DNA from: Holophagales bacterium
GTDB taxonomy: Bacteria > Acidobacteriota > Thermoanaerobaculia > UBA5066
DNA: 64,000 bases
Assembly: GCA_016716705.1 (NCBI GenBank)
Contig: JADJVF010000007.1
Location: forward strand, 62,001 to 126,000
Reading direction: 5' to 3'
Of the stretch, positions 8,497-16,273 are shown piece after piece. The notes below the pieces were generated by a model, which saw only the letters and a program-made list of their open reading frames with translations, was not told the DNA's origin and did no database searches. Each line of letters starts with the position of its first letter. The first letter of the stretch is position 1. The position numbers were made by a program, and so were the translations under genes.

Positions 8497-9257
8497 ACCC
8501 GGATCACGGCCACACGGCTCCCCGATACGCCGTGCCGCTTCACGACGAGGATCATCACGGGGACGGCGCCGGCCCTGGGGATGATCTGTTCGACGGCGTA
8601 CATCGAGTCCAGCAGCTTCGGGTTGGCGCCGGACGCGCCGGTCGCCTCGACGACGCGCATGTTGCCGCCCGCCATGCTCCGGGCGGAATACGAGTCCACG
8701 ACGGCAATGTGCCCGGGACTCGTCCTGACCGAGTTGCCGTCCATCCATACCAGCAGGTCGCCCTGCCGGACCTGCGTCGGATCGTTGACGGCCCTCGCCG
8801 CACTGTAATACGACGCGGCACTGCTGTTGCGCACCGTATGGCTCGAATAGGTCCTCTTGCCGCAGGCGACGAGATAATTGGTGACGAAGCCCGAGCAGTC
8901 GATGCCCAGGTGGTCGTCGCAGTAGGTCTGGAGTGATGCCTGGGTCACGGTCGGGATCTTGTTCGAACGCACCGCCCACTCCAGTGCCAGCTCGTAGTCC
9001 TGCGGGGCGCCCTTGCCCATCGCTGCCGTGCGAATGCGCTCCTTGTTGGCCTGGAACCAGGTGTCGTGGCGGGATCCGCGCGTCACCGCGTTGTAATCGC
9101 GCCTCTCCTCGGTGCCATCCGCCCAGTCCATCATGAAGTACTTCCTGAGCTGGACCACGTGCGTTCCGACGCGGCTGACCATCGCCACCGGGTCGTCGAT
9201 GGCCACGTTGACCCTGAGATCACGGTATTGCCTCATGAAGTCCACGGGTGTCGGCAT
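8493..9257 (-). CDS. NlpC/P60-like cysteine hydrolase without signal peptide
   Basis: 254 residues. IDCSGFVTNYL supplies the nucleophile Cys of the NlpC/P60 fold and SPGHIAVVDSY the catalytic His, with QGDLLVW between them as usual. Such enzymes cut peptidoglycan stem peptides. The N-terminal 110 residues are unlike known cell-wall binding domains, and no signal peptide is seen, which is odd for a resident wall hydrolase. A lipoprotein gene lies 30 bp upstream in the same direction. A cytoplasmic amidase next to an exported small lipoprotein recalls toxin/immunity pairs such as Tae/Tai of type VI secretion, but no secretion genes are nearby, so this is a hypothesis. Confidence 0.75.
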   Translation of the reverse strand: MPTPVDFMRQYRDLRVNVAIDDPVAMVSRVGTHVVQLRKYFMMDWADGTEERRDYNAVTRGSRHDTWFQANKERIRTAAMGKGAPQDYELALEWAVRSNKIPTVTQASLQTYCDDHLGIDCSGFVTNYLVACGKRTYSSHTVRNSSAASYYSAARAVNDPTQVRQGDLLVWMDGNSVRTSPGHIAVVDSYSARSMAGGNMRVVEATGASGANPKLLDSMYAVEQIIPRAGAVPVMILVVKRHGVSGSRVAVIRV

Positions 9258-9287
9258 AGTTCTCCTCGTTCGTCCGGTTCCTCGGGG

Positions 9288-9896
9288 TCAGCGAACGACC
9301 GCTCCGTCGGCCGTCATCGGCGGCTGGGCCGGCGCGCACGGCCGCTCGCGCGCCGAGTCCGCCGCGCGGCGCACCTCGGCCTCCGGCTGCGCGCCTTCGG
9401 TGAGCCTGTCCGTGACGCAGGCTTCGTCCGGCGCGATCTTCGCCACCGCACAGTAGGTGCGGGTCACCTTCTCCGGGTCGTCGTCATCCTCCCGCGCCTG
9501 CACGCGAACGATCAGAGCGATCGGGACCTGCTTGCCGTCCTTCGTCTCGACCCGCCACTCGGCCTTCTCACCCAGGGTGGACATGTGGCGAGTGACGAAC
9601 TCCTGGTAGCCGAGCGGGAGCACGCGTTGCGCCGCATCCACGATGTCGATCGACTGGCGGCCCGCGTCCACGCGGCGCACGATCAGCGCGTAACCCGCTA
9701 CGCCGGGACACGCCAGGTACGGTGTTTCGTTGGGGTCGGTCCTGTCGATCTCCTTCGTGCACGACCCGGCGCCGAGGTCCGTGTAGACGGATTCGATCGC
9801 AGCATTCGAGCGGACTTTGGCATCGTCATGCTTCGCCGAGCAGCCGGCCAGAAGGAGAGCGCTCAACGAAACCAGGCCAGTGACGGACAGCCTCAC
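9288..9896 (-). CDS. Lipoprotein paired with the NlpC/P60-like gene
   Basis: 202 residues with a classic lipoprotein signal (MRLSVTGLVSLSALLLAGC), lipobox LLAGC, and Ser at +2, which favours outer-membrane sorting in Gram-negatives. The mature protein has three or four further Cys residues (SCTKE, LACPG, TYCAV, EACVT) that could form disulfides. The C-terminal 35 residues are low in structure. No family is recognised. It is transcribed 30 bp ahead of the NlpC/P60-like gene, probably from the promoter at 10011-10040. It could restrain or localise the hydrolase; this is inference from position only. Confidence 0.75.
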   Translation of the reverse strand: MRLSVTGLVSLSALLLAGCSAKHDDAKVRSNAAIESVYTDLGAGSCTKEIDRTDPNETPYLACPGVAGYALIVRRVDAGRQSIDIVDAAQRVLPLGYQEFVTRHMSTLGEKAEWRVETKDGKQVPIALIVRVQAREDDDDPEKVTRTYCAVAKIAPDEACVTDRLTEGAQPEAEVRRAADSARERPCAPAQPPMTADGAVVR

Positions 9897-10010
9897 GTTC
9901 GTTCTCCAATCCCATCAACGCATCGACGGCAGGTGCAGGTGGAGTGACAGAAGAGCCATCCGCCTGACGCGCCGAGGATCTCAGGGTCCCTGATTCGATC
10001 TCTTGCAGCG

Positions 10011-10040
10011 ATTATCCTGCATTTTCGGAGAGGCGACCAA
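10011..10040 (-). promoter_or_regulatory. Sigma-70-type promoter for lipoprotein/NlpC operon
   Basis: TTGGTC (10035-10040) and GATAAT (10011-10016) are separated by 18 bp and point to the lipoprotein gene, leaving a roughly 110-nt leader. The -10 is good and the -35 is fair. Confidence 0.5.
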
Positions 10041-10098
10041 GGCACTGCAGGGCCCCGCGGGGCGTCGTGACCGTGGGCGGCGGCTGACGCTGCCTTTC

Positions 10099-11028
10099 TC
10101 AGTGCGGGAACGCCCCCGACTCCAGGTCTTGAACGAGGAGGGCCGTGCCGACGGCGACGAACAGCGACTCCTCCGCGGCCGGGACGGAGCACGCGATGAG
10201 GACCCTGCCGGGCAGCAGGCGCTCCACGGCGGCGACGGCGCGGCCACCGGCCCAGAAAACCGTGCCGGTGATCATCGGGGCCCTCATCCCGAGGAGGGCG
10301 GGGTTCATGACGTTCGTCGAGATGGCCTCGTAGCGGATCTTCCCGCGCACGAGCCCGCCGTGGGACGGAAAGCGGGGGTTGAAGAGGTTCGACGGCGGGC
10401 CGACCTCGAGGAAGAGAACCGACGGCTCGCCGTCCGGCGCGTCGAGGAACTCGCAGAAGGTCGTGCTTCTCTGCGGCACACGCGCCTCGACTCCGACGCT
10501 TCCGCGGGAGAGGCCCATCGACATCGCTGCAAAGCCCCACGCGCAGCGCGCCGTCACGAGCGGCGCGTCCGGGAGGTCCTCCCTCGCCAGCTGGAACGAG
10601 ATGCTCCCGCTCGTGCGCTCCACGTGGAATCCGAAGGTCGCGTCGAAGCGAGCGTCGAAGGCATCGACGTCGACGGCGCTCCACCCGGTCCTCGGACCCA
10701 GCCGGAACTCCTTCACCACGAAGGGCGCCAGCTTGGGCGGCTTCCGGCCGATCCGGATCTTCCCCGCCTTGACGATTCGGACGTCCCCCGACAGGTCAGG
10801 CGGAAGGGGCATCTGTGGCCCGGACATGAAGCTCCTCGGTCCGGCTGGAGCGCAGGGGAGCGCGCCGGGCCGCGCCGGCGGCGCGTCGACGTCGCGGGCG
10901 GGTGCCGGCGTCGCGACCGGAACGGGTGAGGGCGTCGGCGCGGACTCCTGGGCAGGAGCGAGCGTCGTGGAGAAGAGGGCCAGACCGGCGATCGCCGGCC
11001 CGAACGCGGGGGAGGACTTCGTAGGCAC
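10099..11028 (-). CDS. Secreted protein with Pro-rich linker, unknown
   Basis: 309 residues. The N-terminus looks like a Sec signal (FGPAIAGLALFSTTLAPAQ, cleavage near APA-QE), then a Pro/Ala-rich linker to about residue 65 and a globular part. The globular part has DVRIVKAGKIRIGRKPPKL, three Cys residues and mixed beta structure, with no recognisable catalytic motif. The Pro/Ala linker suggests the domain is held away from a membrane or wall. The gene is divergent from the one at 11254. I do not recognise the family. Confidence 0.65.
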   Translation of the reverse strand: MPTKSSPAFGPAIAGLALFSTTLAPAQESAPTPSPVPVATPAPARDVDAPPARPGALPCAPAGPRSFMSGPQMPLPPDLSGDVRIVKAGKIRIGRKPPKLAPFVVKEFRLGPRTGWSAVDVDAFDARFDATFGFHVERTSGSISFQLAREDLPDAPLVTARCAWGFAAMSMGLSRGSVGVEARVPQRSTTFCEFLDAPDGEPSVLFLEVGPPSNLFNPRFPSHGGLVRGKIRYEAISTNVMNPALLGMRAPMITGTVFWAGGRAVAAVERLLPGRVLIACSVPAAEESLFVAVGTALLVQDLESGAFPH

Positions 11029-11253
11029 GCGCCACCTCCCTGTGCCCCATCGTGACGAGCGGGGCCGGACGGTTTGGTGAGATTCGAATCATAGGCGTTT
11101 CGGCTGCCGACGGGCAGAACGAACGAATGAGTGGGTCAGGCCGCCTCGTACCCGAGGATCGGCGCGGGAGTCCGGGACGAGAGGCCTTGTTCGTCGCTGG
11201 CACGCAGCTCGCGTGTGAAAAGACAGCGTACTCGGGGGAGTACAGGGGGAGAG

Positions 11254-12564
11254 ATGATTTCCTTTACATCGCTCTTCGTCGGCTTCGTCATCGGACTCGT
11301 GAACGTCCAGCTCCTCGCGAGCGGTGGCGTCGAGCGGATCGAGCTCGTCCTCGACGGGCAGACGGTCGCCGAGCTGAGGGAACCGTTCGCGGTCCTTCTC
11401 GACCTCGGATGCGAGCCGTCCCCGCACGAGCTCGTCGCCGTCGCCTACGACGCGCAGGGGAAGGAGCTCGACCGCGTCCGGCAGTGGATCAACCGCCCCC
11501 GCGCGACGGCGGACGCGAGCCTCATCCTCGAGAACGGGGTGGGGGGCAGAGGGCGATTCGCGCGGCTGGCCTGGCGCGCGCTCGAGGGAGAAGTACCGGT
11601 CGCCGCCACGGTCACCTTCGACGGAAAGGCGATCCGGGCGCGCGACCTGTCGCGCATCGAGCTGCCCGCCCACGACCCGGCCCAGATCCACTTCCTTCGG
11701 GCTGTCGCACGATTCGAGAAAGGCGCAACGGCGGCCGCGGAGCTCGTCTTCGGCGGCTCCCGGAGGGCCGAGACGCTGACGGAGCTGACCGCGGTCGCGG
11801 TCGAGCTCGAGGAGGGAGCGAGCCTCCCCGCTGCAAGCGAGCTGGCCGGGTGGTTCGAATCGAAGGGCGGCGAGTCTCTCGAGGTCGCAGCCGTCGAAGA
11901 CGGCGGGACCGACCTCGTCTTCGTCAAGGAGGGGAGCGCCGGGTCGCGCCTCTTCCGGGAATATGGGAGGTGGCTGCGCGAGGGCGGATGGGGCAAGGCC
12001 GCGCGAGGGCCGACGGAGGCGGGTCTGCGGTTCCGGATCCTCGAATCCGTGGGGCGCGTGAGCAGGCAGTCCGGGATCCTCGTCAACGTCTTCCCGAGCT
12101 CGCCGTGGCGCTCCTGGGGCGTCGGCAACTCCGCGAGCATTGCCGCGATCGTGAGCTCCTACATGAAGCAAGGCTGGCGGGGAAAGAACCAGCGGATCGC
12201 GGACGCGGTCGCCGTTGCGGCTCTGTCGGCGGCGGAAGCGAACCGGAAGCGAGCCGTCGTTCTCCTCCTCGGTCCCGATGCGAAGGACAAGAGCCTCGGC
12301 TCACCCGACGAGGTGATGAGATTTGCCGGGCGGCTCGGCGTCCCGCTCCACGTCTGGTCGGTCGGGAATTGGGGCAGTCCCGAGGCGAAGAGCTGGGGTT
12401 CCGAGGTCCTGGTCAACTCGAGATTCAGATTGAGCATGGACGATGCCATCCGCCAGCTTCTCCAGGTCGTGGACCGCCAGCGGATCGTGTGGCTCGAAGG
12501 CGCGCACTTGCCGCAGTACGTCACCCTCGGGCCGCTCGCCAGGGGAATCCGGCTCTCCCGCTGA
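11254..12564 (+). CDS. VWFA-related-like envelope protein, uncertain
   Basis: 436 residues from ATG 11254, which follows GGGGGAGAG; an upstream GTG/ATG extension to 11131 is not needed. A hydrophobic N-terminus (SLFVGFVIGLVNVQLLAS) is a probable signal or anchor. The next part (VERIELVLDGQTVAELREP) is a beta-sandwich-like region. The C-terminal third has KRAVVLLLGPDAKDKS and VPLHVWSVGNWG, which look like strands of a von Willebrand A fold, as in the acidobacterial VWFA-related proteins. The usual DxSxS metal site is not visible, so the assignment is weak. Confidence 0.6.
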   Translation: MISFTSLFVGFVIGLVNVQLLASGGVERIELVLDGQTVAELREPFAVLLDLGCEPSPHELVAVAYDAQGKELDRVRQWINRPRATADASLILENGVGGRGRFARLAWRALEGEVPVAATVTFDGKAIRARDLSRIELPAHDPAQIHFLRAVARFEKGATAAAELVFGGSRRAETLTELTAVAVELEEGASLPAASELAGWFESKGGESLEVAAVEDGGTDLVFVKEGSAGSRLFREYGRWLREGGWGKAARGPTEAGLRFRILESVGRVSRQSGILVNVFPSSPWRSWGVGNSASIAAIVSSYMKQGWRGKNQRIADAVAVAALSAAEANRKRAVVLLLGPDAKDKSLGSPDEVMRFAGRLGVPLHVWSVGNWGSPEAKSWGSEVLVNSRFRLSMDDAIRQLLQVVDRQRIVWLEGAHLPQYVTLGPLARGIRLSR

Positions 12565-12681
12565 GGGGCAGGCATGGAGACGAGAGAGCCCATCCACCCC
12601 GGCGACGATACGGCGCTACCGGAAGCCTCGCCGACCCGGTGCAGCTCGCGGCTGGCGGCGGTCGGGAGCGAGGTCGAGCAA

Positions 12682-12716
12682 GAAAAATGGAGGCGGCGTG
12701 GGGGTAACGCCGCCTC
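12682..12716 (-). terminator. Rho-independent terminator of the candidate sRNA
   Basis: On the minus strand a perfect 10-bp stem (12716-12707 with 12699-12690) closes a 7-nt loop TACCCCC and is followed by CATTTTTCTT. The T-run is on the minus-strand side only, so it cannot serve the plus-strand gene that ends at 12564. Confidence 0.8.
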
Positions 12717-12904
12717 TGGGTGCCCGGGGAAGGGTCCGGGGGCCCGCTGGCAGGGGTCAGGGGGTACGTGAACCGCGCCGGCCAGCTGACTTTGTGGGCC
12801 TGATCCCGGCGGGGAGCCGGTACCGGGCCCTTCCCACGGTTGTTGTCTTCGGCTGCGATCTCCTTTCGGGTCGTTCGGCGCCTCTGCGCCGCGTCCTCTC
12901 GTCA
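12683..12904 (-). ncRNA. Candidate sigma-54-driven small RNA, about 220 nt
   Basis: The stretch between a sigma-54 promoter (12914-12931) and a Rho-independent terminator (12682-12716) has no convincing reading frame. The predicted start is near 12904. A 6-bp hairpin with a CTCT loop lies at 12876-12891, and several unpaired C-rich stretches follow (ACCCCCTGACCCCT; GGACCCTTCCCC), with another in the terminator loop. C-rich loops in sRNAs commonly pair with Shine-Dalgarno sequences. A short frame starting with GTG (26 codons, very basic) exists but is about 20 nt from the only SD-like AAAGGAG, so it is unlikely to be the product. An Hfq-like protein is encoded at 34644. Transcription has not been shown. 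Confidence 0.55.
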
Positions 12905-12913
12905 CAATTCCTA

Positions 12914-12931
12914 GTGCAAGGCCGTTGCCAT
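12914..12931 (-). promoter_or_regulatory. Sigma-54 (-24/-12) promoter
   Basis: On the minus strand TGGCAACGGCCTTGCA keeps the invariant GG and GC exactly 10 bp apart and matches most of the TGGCACG-N4-TTGCA consensus. It points away from the AI-2E gene, towards the candidate sRNA. Confidence 0.75.
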
Positions 12932-13129
12932 CTCCCGCGCCCGGCGACCTGTCCGGCCACGCCGGGCGCGGGTCGGGCGCGAGGCAGAAGAATGTCCCAC
13001 AGTCGAAGAAAGAATTTCCGAGTCGGTTGGACGGGAAAGGAAGGCTGATCCCGGGTATCGCGGTCGGCGATCTGCGAAGACGGGATTCCGGGGAGCAGGA
13101 GTTCTTCGCAACACACGAGGAGGTTACCG

Positions 13130-14281
13130 TCACACCGGTGGCGCGGGCTCTTCTCCCCTGAGGACCGCTTCGACCGCGGCGTCATGTCCCTCTGTTCCCT
13201 CGATGCCAGCGGCACGGAGAGAGGCGTGGTCTTCGACCGCGTCCGGATGGAGGTGTCCCCCAGCCAGTGCTTCTCGACCACTGGGTACGCCGCGACGATC
13301 GGAAGGGCCAGGACCGCCCCGACGACCCCATCGAGCATCCCGCCCGCGACGATCGCCAGAAGGACGGTCAGTGTCGACAGCCGCAGGCGTCCGCCGTAGA
13401 GGCGCGGCAGGAGAAGGTAGGCCTCGAACTGGTGGTAGAAGAGGGTGAGGCCGAGGACGGCGAGCGAAGTCCCCGGGCTGACCGTGAGGGCTATCAGCCC
13501 CGCGACCGCCATCGCGACGAGGATCCACACTGTCGGGACGGCCGCGCAGGCCCCGGAGAAGAGCGCGAGGAAGCGCAGCCGGAACGCGGTGCGCGGACAG
13601 AACGACGAAGCAGAAGAGCGCAAAGAGCCCGAATGCCGTGAGCTGCCCGGTGACGAAGGCCTTCACCACATCGAAGACCTCGGGGACGGTTGCCGACATG
13701 TGCCCGCGATGGCGGCGCGGGACATAGGCCAGAAGCCAGGCGACCACCGCGCGCCCGTCGAGAAGGAGATAGAACGAAAGGACCACCACGAGGAGGGCGG
13801 CCGCCGTCGCTTCGACGAAGGTCTTCCCCCACCGCAGCCGTTCCGAGAGCCACTCGGCGACCGCCGGAGATGCCGGAAGGTCGAGAAGCGGACGGAGTAC
13901 ATGAGACAGTGCCCCGTACCGCTCGATCCCGCCCGCGATCATCGCGCGAAGGCCCGGCAGGGGCGCCATCAGGACGGTCACCTGGGTGGCCAGGGGCGGC
14001 GCCACCAGAGTAACGAAGGCTCCCAGGAGAAGGACGGCGCAGGTCGCCAGCGCCGCGACGGCCCACTGCCGGCTCAGCCCCCATCTCTCGAGCCGGTCCA
14101 CGATCGGGCTCAGCGCCGCGGCAAGGAGCACCGCGACCAGCAGCACCTCGATTCCGGTCCAGAGGCGCCAGACCACCCAGATCGCCAGCGCTGCCAGCAG
14201 GATTTTCAGGAGAGAGCCCCAATCTACCCGGGTGTCCGGGGACCGTGGCGCCGATGTCGTCGGTGTCGGCCACTCTCGCAT
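13130..14281 (-). CDS. AI-2E family transporter, interrupted by two compensating frameshifts
   Basis: The protein has the AI-2E/PerM permease layout: N-terminal helices (LLKILLAALAIWVVWRLW), SPIVDRLERWGLSRQWAV, a long helical region and FYLLLDGR. From the start at 14281 the frame is correct to about 13572, then the family sequence continues in the +1 frame (ALFSGACAAVPTVWILVAMA, GGMLDGVVGAVLALPIVAAY) to about 13255, and returns to the first frame (HLHPDAVEDHASLRAAGIEG) to the stop at 13130. One extra base near 13572 and one missing G in the G-run near 13258 explain both. Members export signals or ions or contribute to osmotic adaptation; the substrate is unknown. Two compensating shifts suggest assembly error rather than decay. 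Confidence 0.8.
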   Translation of the reverse strand: MREWPTPTTSAPRSPDTRVDWGSLLKILLAALAIWVVWRLWTGIEVLLVAVLLAAALSPIVDRLERWGLSRQWAVAALATCAVLLLGAFVTLVAPPLATQVTVLMAPLPGLRAMIAGGIERYGALSHVLRPLLDLPASPAVAEWLSERLRWGKTFVEATAAALLVVVLSFYLLLDGRAVVAWLLAYVPRRHRGHMSATVPEVFDVVKAFVTGQLTAFGLFALFCFVVLSAHRVPAALPRALLRGLRGRPDSVDPRRDGGRGADSPHGQPGDFARRPRPHPLLPPVRGLPSPAAPLRRTPAAVDTDRPSGDRRGRDARWGRRGGPGPSDRRGVPSGREALAGGHLHPDAVEDHASLRAAGIEGTEGHDAAVEAVLRGEEPAPPV

Positions 14282-14293
14282 CGCGCTGGTATC

Positions 14294-14338
14294 GCAAGGC
14301 GCGGGCCGGGCGCGTTCGGCGCCCGGCCCGCGCCTTGC
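14294..14338 (-). terminator. Perfect 20-bp hairpin between BON and AI-2E genes
   Basis: A perfect 20-bp inverted repeat (14294-14313 with 14319-14338) has a 5-nt loop, GTTCG. It lies 24 bp beyond the BON stop and 13 bp before the AI-2E start. There is no T-run on either side, so it may attenuate or protect the upstream message rather than end transcription cleanly. Confidence 0.6.
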
Positions 14339-14361
14339 TCGAGCTCCCGCCAGCGCGCGCT

Positions 14362-14916
14362 TCAGGCGCGCGACTTGAGGAGGTTGACGACCTTCTTCAC
14401 TCCGGAAATGCCCTTCGACCTGTCCACCGCCGCCCTAGCGATATCGGCAGACGGCACCGTGCCGCGCAGGCTCACGACGCCATTGGTCGCTTCGACCTCG
14501 ATCTTCATGGCGTTCGTGCCGACCTCGGTGAGGAGGATGTTCTTGACCTTCGTCTCGAGGATGCCGTCGCGGATCTCGAGCTCGAGATCCTTGGAAGCAG
14601 AGGTCTCCTTGGCAGGGTTCTGCGTGAGCCGATTGTCGACGTTCTTGACATCGGCGACGGAAAGCGCGACCTCCTTCGCGAGCTCCTGACTTTCTTTCTT
14701 CTCGACCTGGCCGGTCAGCACGGCCGTCGTCCCGTTCATCTGGACGTGTATCCGGAGGCCGTCCGCCCCGAGCCTCTCGATGAGCTTGGTCTTCACGGCC
14801 ACGCCGGTGAGGGCCTTCGAGACCTCGGGGTCGGTCGAGGAAGCCCCGGCGCGAGCGGGGGCGGAAGACGTCGCGAGGACGAGGGCGAAAACGAGTGCTG
14901 TAACGATCCTCTTCAT
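14362..14916 (-). CDS. Periplasmic protein with two BON domains
   Basis: 184 residues from ATG 14916, which is preceded by GAAGGAGATGCC; a GTG/ATG further upstream would lengthen the signal region without need. A Sec signal peptide (MKRIVTALVFALVLATSSAP) leads to two BON domains, about 35-100 and 110-182, each with the G..V.L.G.V pattern (NGTTAVLTGQVEKK and NGVVSLRGTVPSA). BON domains bind phospholipid or other envelope surfaces and OsmY is the model member, induced by osmotic stress. A sigma-54 promoter (15043-15058) stands 116 bp upstream. It is likely part of the envelope response run by the response regulator at 16274. Confidence 0.88.
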   Translation of the reverse strand: MKRIVTALVFALVLATSSAPARAGASSTDPEVSKALTGVAVKTKLIERLGADGLRIHVQMNGTTAVLTGQVEKKESQELAKEVALSVADVKNVDNRLTQNPAKETSASKDLELEIRDGILETKVKNILLTEVGTNAMKIEVEATNGVVSLRGTVPSADIARAAVDRSKGISGVKKVVNLLKSRA

Positions 14917-15042
14917 GGCATCTCCTTCGGTGTGGTTCGTGAGGTTTTGATCCGATGCTGCCGGGCGCGCGCCGCGCCGCGGGGTTGACATACGTGTTTC
15001 GGTTCAGGTCCCGAGGCTCTCAGCCCGTCCCCTCGCGGTGTC

Positions 15043-15058
15043 TGCAAGGCAGATGCCC
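15043..15058 (-). promoter_or_regulatory. Sigma-54 promoter of the BON gene
   Basis: On the minus strand GGGCATCTGCCTTGCA has the invariant GG and GC 10 bp apart and a full TTGCA -12 element; only the first T of TGGCA is changed. It gives a roughly 115-nt leader to the BON gene. The rest of the 14917-15257 interval shows no other feature. Confidence 0.65.
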
Positions 15059-15257
15059 GCCGCTGGCAGGGCCGGACGCGAAAGCGGCGCGGCCTGCCGC
15101 CGCGCGAGCCTCTGATCGACGTCCCGAGTTCGGAAAATCGTTCCTCGGTCGGAAGCTTCTACACGCGACGAGCCGCTCAGGGCCGAGCCCGGAACGGACG
15201 TTCCCGCCCGTCGGCTGGTCTGGGACCGAGTTCACCCCGGGATAGAAGGTCGAGGTC

Positions 15258-15413
15258 ATGGCGGGCGACAAGAACACCGACACCTTCGCTCTCGACGACA
15301 AGGACGTCATCTACTCCGTCGACAACGCCCTCGCCGTCGGCAAGCGAGTTACCGTCATCGAGCAGACCGGCGGCGACAAGGTTCGTCGCATCACGGTGAG
15401 GCTCGAGGTATAG
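15258..15413 (+). CDS. Small 51-residue protein, unknown
   Basis: A short frame (MAGDKNTDTFALDDKDVIYS...) with a normal amino-acid mix, acidic first half and a beta-strand-rich basic second half ending KVRRITVRLEV. Codon use matches the neighbouring real genes with G/C third positions (GAC, ACC, GTC, CTC), and GAAGGTCGAGG provides a weak ribosome binding site. It lies between the BON and DUF2383 genes in the sigma-54 island. No family is recognised. Confidence 0.6.
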   Translation: MAGDKNTDTFALDDKDVIYSVDNALAVGKRVTVIEQTGGDKVRRITVRLEV

Positions 15414-15627
15414 AACGTTGCGGCGCGAGGCTCGTGCCAGGAGGCCGCCGGGCCTTCAGCGTCCCTGCGGCGGCGCCCGGTGGCTGGAGCGTCCCGCTCA
15501 GCGGAAGCGCCGCGTCACGGCGAATCCGAGGAGGACACCGACGCCCAGCGAACCTCGGCTCTCGCAGCAACGCGAATGCCACGCCGAGGGACGTTCAAGC
15601 GCGGCCTCGCTGCGGGGCCGGCCTTGA

Positions 15628-15644
15628 GGGCACGCCGGTTGCTT
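15628..15644 (+). promoter_or_regulatory. Sigma-54 promoter of the DUF2383 gene
   Basis: GGGCACGCCGGTTGCTT fits GGCACG-N4-TTGCT with GG and GC exactly 10 bp apart. The predicted start is near 15653, leaving a roughly 70-nt leader to ATG 15725. The rest of 15414-15724 holds no other recognisable element. Confidence 0.75.
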
Positions 15645-15724
15645 ATCCCGAGGCAACTGCACGCGGTCCCGGTCGTCGCGACCGGGGCCGATCGTCCGAC
15701 CTCCCGATGATGCAGAGGAAGACC

Positions 15725-16186
15725 ATGTCGACAACGATCAGCTCGAAGGCCGCAATCGATACGCTCAATTCGCTACTCCGCAGCGAGCTCGCGGCGGTGG
15801 CCACGTACGAGATGGCACTGAGGTCCGTCGACGGTCCGGCGGCCGCGGATGCCGACCAGCTCTTCCGCTTCGCGTCCGAGCACCGGCGTTCCGCCGGCGC
15901 GCTGAAGGCAACGGTCTCGGCGCTCGGCGCCACGCCGGACGAGACGGCCGGCATCTGGGGCGCCGTGACGCGTCTGGTTCAGGGGTCCGCCAATCTCCTC
16001 GGTGACCGGGCGGCCGTCGAGAGCCTGCTCGAAGGCGAGAAGCACGGGCTCATGGAGTACGCGAATGCGGTGGAGTCCGTCCCGCCCGAAATCCGCAGCG
16101 TCATCCAGCACGAGCTCATTCCCCGTCAGCGAAAGCACGTCGCGGTCCTCACCGACATCCTGCTCGAGGCTGAGCATCCGTCTTGA
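15725..16186 (+). CDS. DUF2383 ferritin-like protein
   Basis: 153 residues from ATG 15725 (AGAGGAAG upstream; an ATG 15-18 bp earlier is possible). It is an all-helical protein of the DUF2383/PA2169 type in the ferritin-like fold. LLRSELAAVATYEMAL and RFASEHRRSAGALKA provide an ExxxxY and an ExxR-like pair, and HELIPRQRKHVAVLTDI the second helix pair. Members are small stress-linked proteins and often sit near envelope stress genes; the reaction is unknown. The sigma-54 promoter at 15628-15644 and the convergent sigma-54 response regulator suggest that regulator controls it. Confidence 0.85.
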   Translation: MSTTISSKAAIDTLNSLLRSELAAVATYEMALRSVDGPAAADADQLFRFASEHRRSAGALKATVSALGATPDETAGIWGAVTRLVQGSANLLGDRAAVESLLEGEKHGLMEYANAVESVPPEIRSVIQHELIPRQRKHVAVLTDILLEAEHPS

Positions 16187-16212
16187 TCGTTCGATAGCCG
16201 GTTGGCTGTCCG

Positions 16213-16244
16213 GGTCCGACGGATCTGAAGACGTCCGTCGGGCC
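16213..16244. terminator. Hairpin between convergent DUF2383 and response-regulator genes
   Basis: An 11-bp stem with one G-U pair (16213-16223 with 16234-16244) and a 10-nt loop lies between the two convergent genes. No T-run is present; it may act in both directions. Confidence 0.45.
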
Positions 16245-16273
16245 GGCCGGTCCTCAGGACCGCGAGCCGGGCG

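Noticed and set aside
12757..12833. 26-codon very basic frame inside the candidate sRNA
   Set aside because: Its GTG is about 20 nt from the only SD-like sequence and the frame has no similarity I recognise; kept as a possible peptide only.
13130..14281. AI-2E permease as a real pseudogene
   Set aside because: Two compensating single-base shifts and restored family sequence at the C-terminus point to sequence errors; other genes show the same.
15002..15030. TTGACA-type promoter before the 51-residue gene
   Set aside because: A TTGACA occurs near 14988 but no -10 at 16-19 bp from it; not supported.
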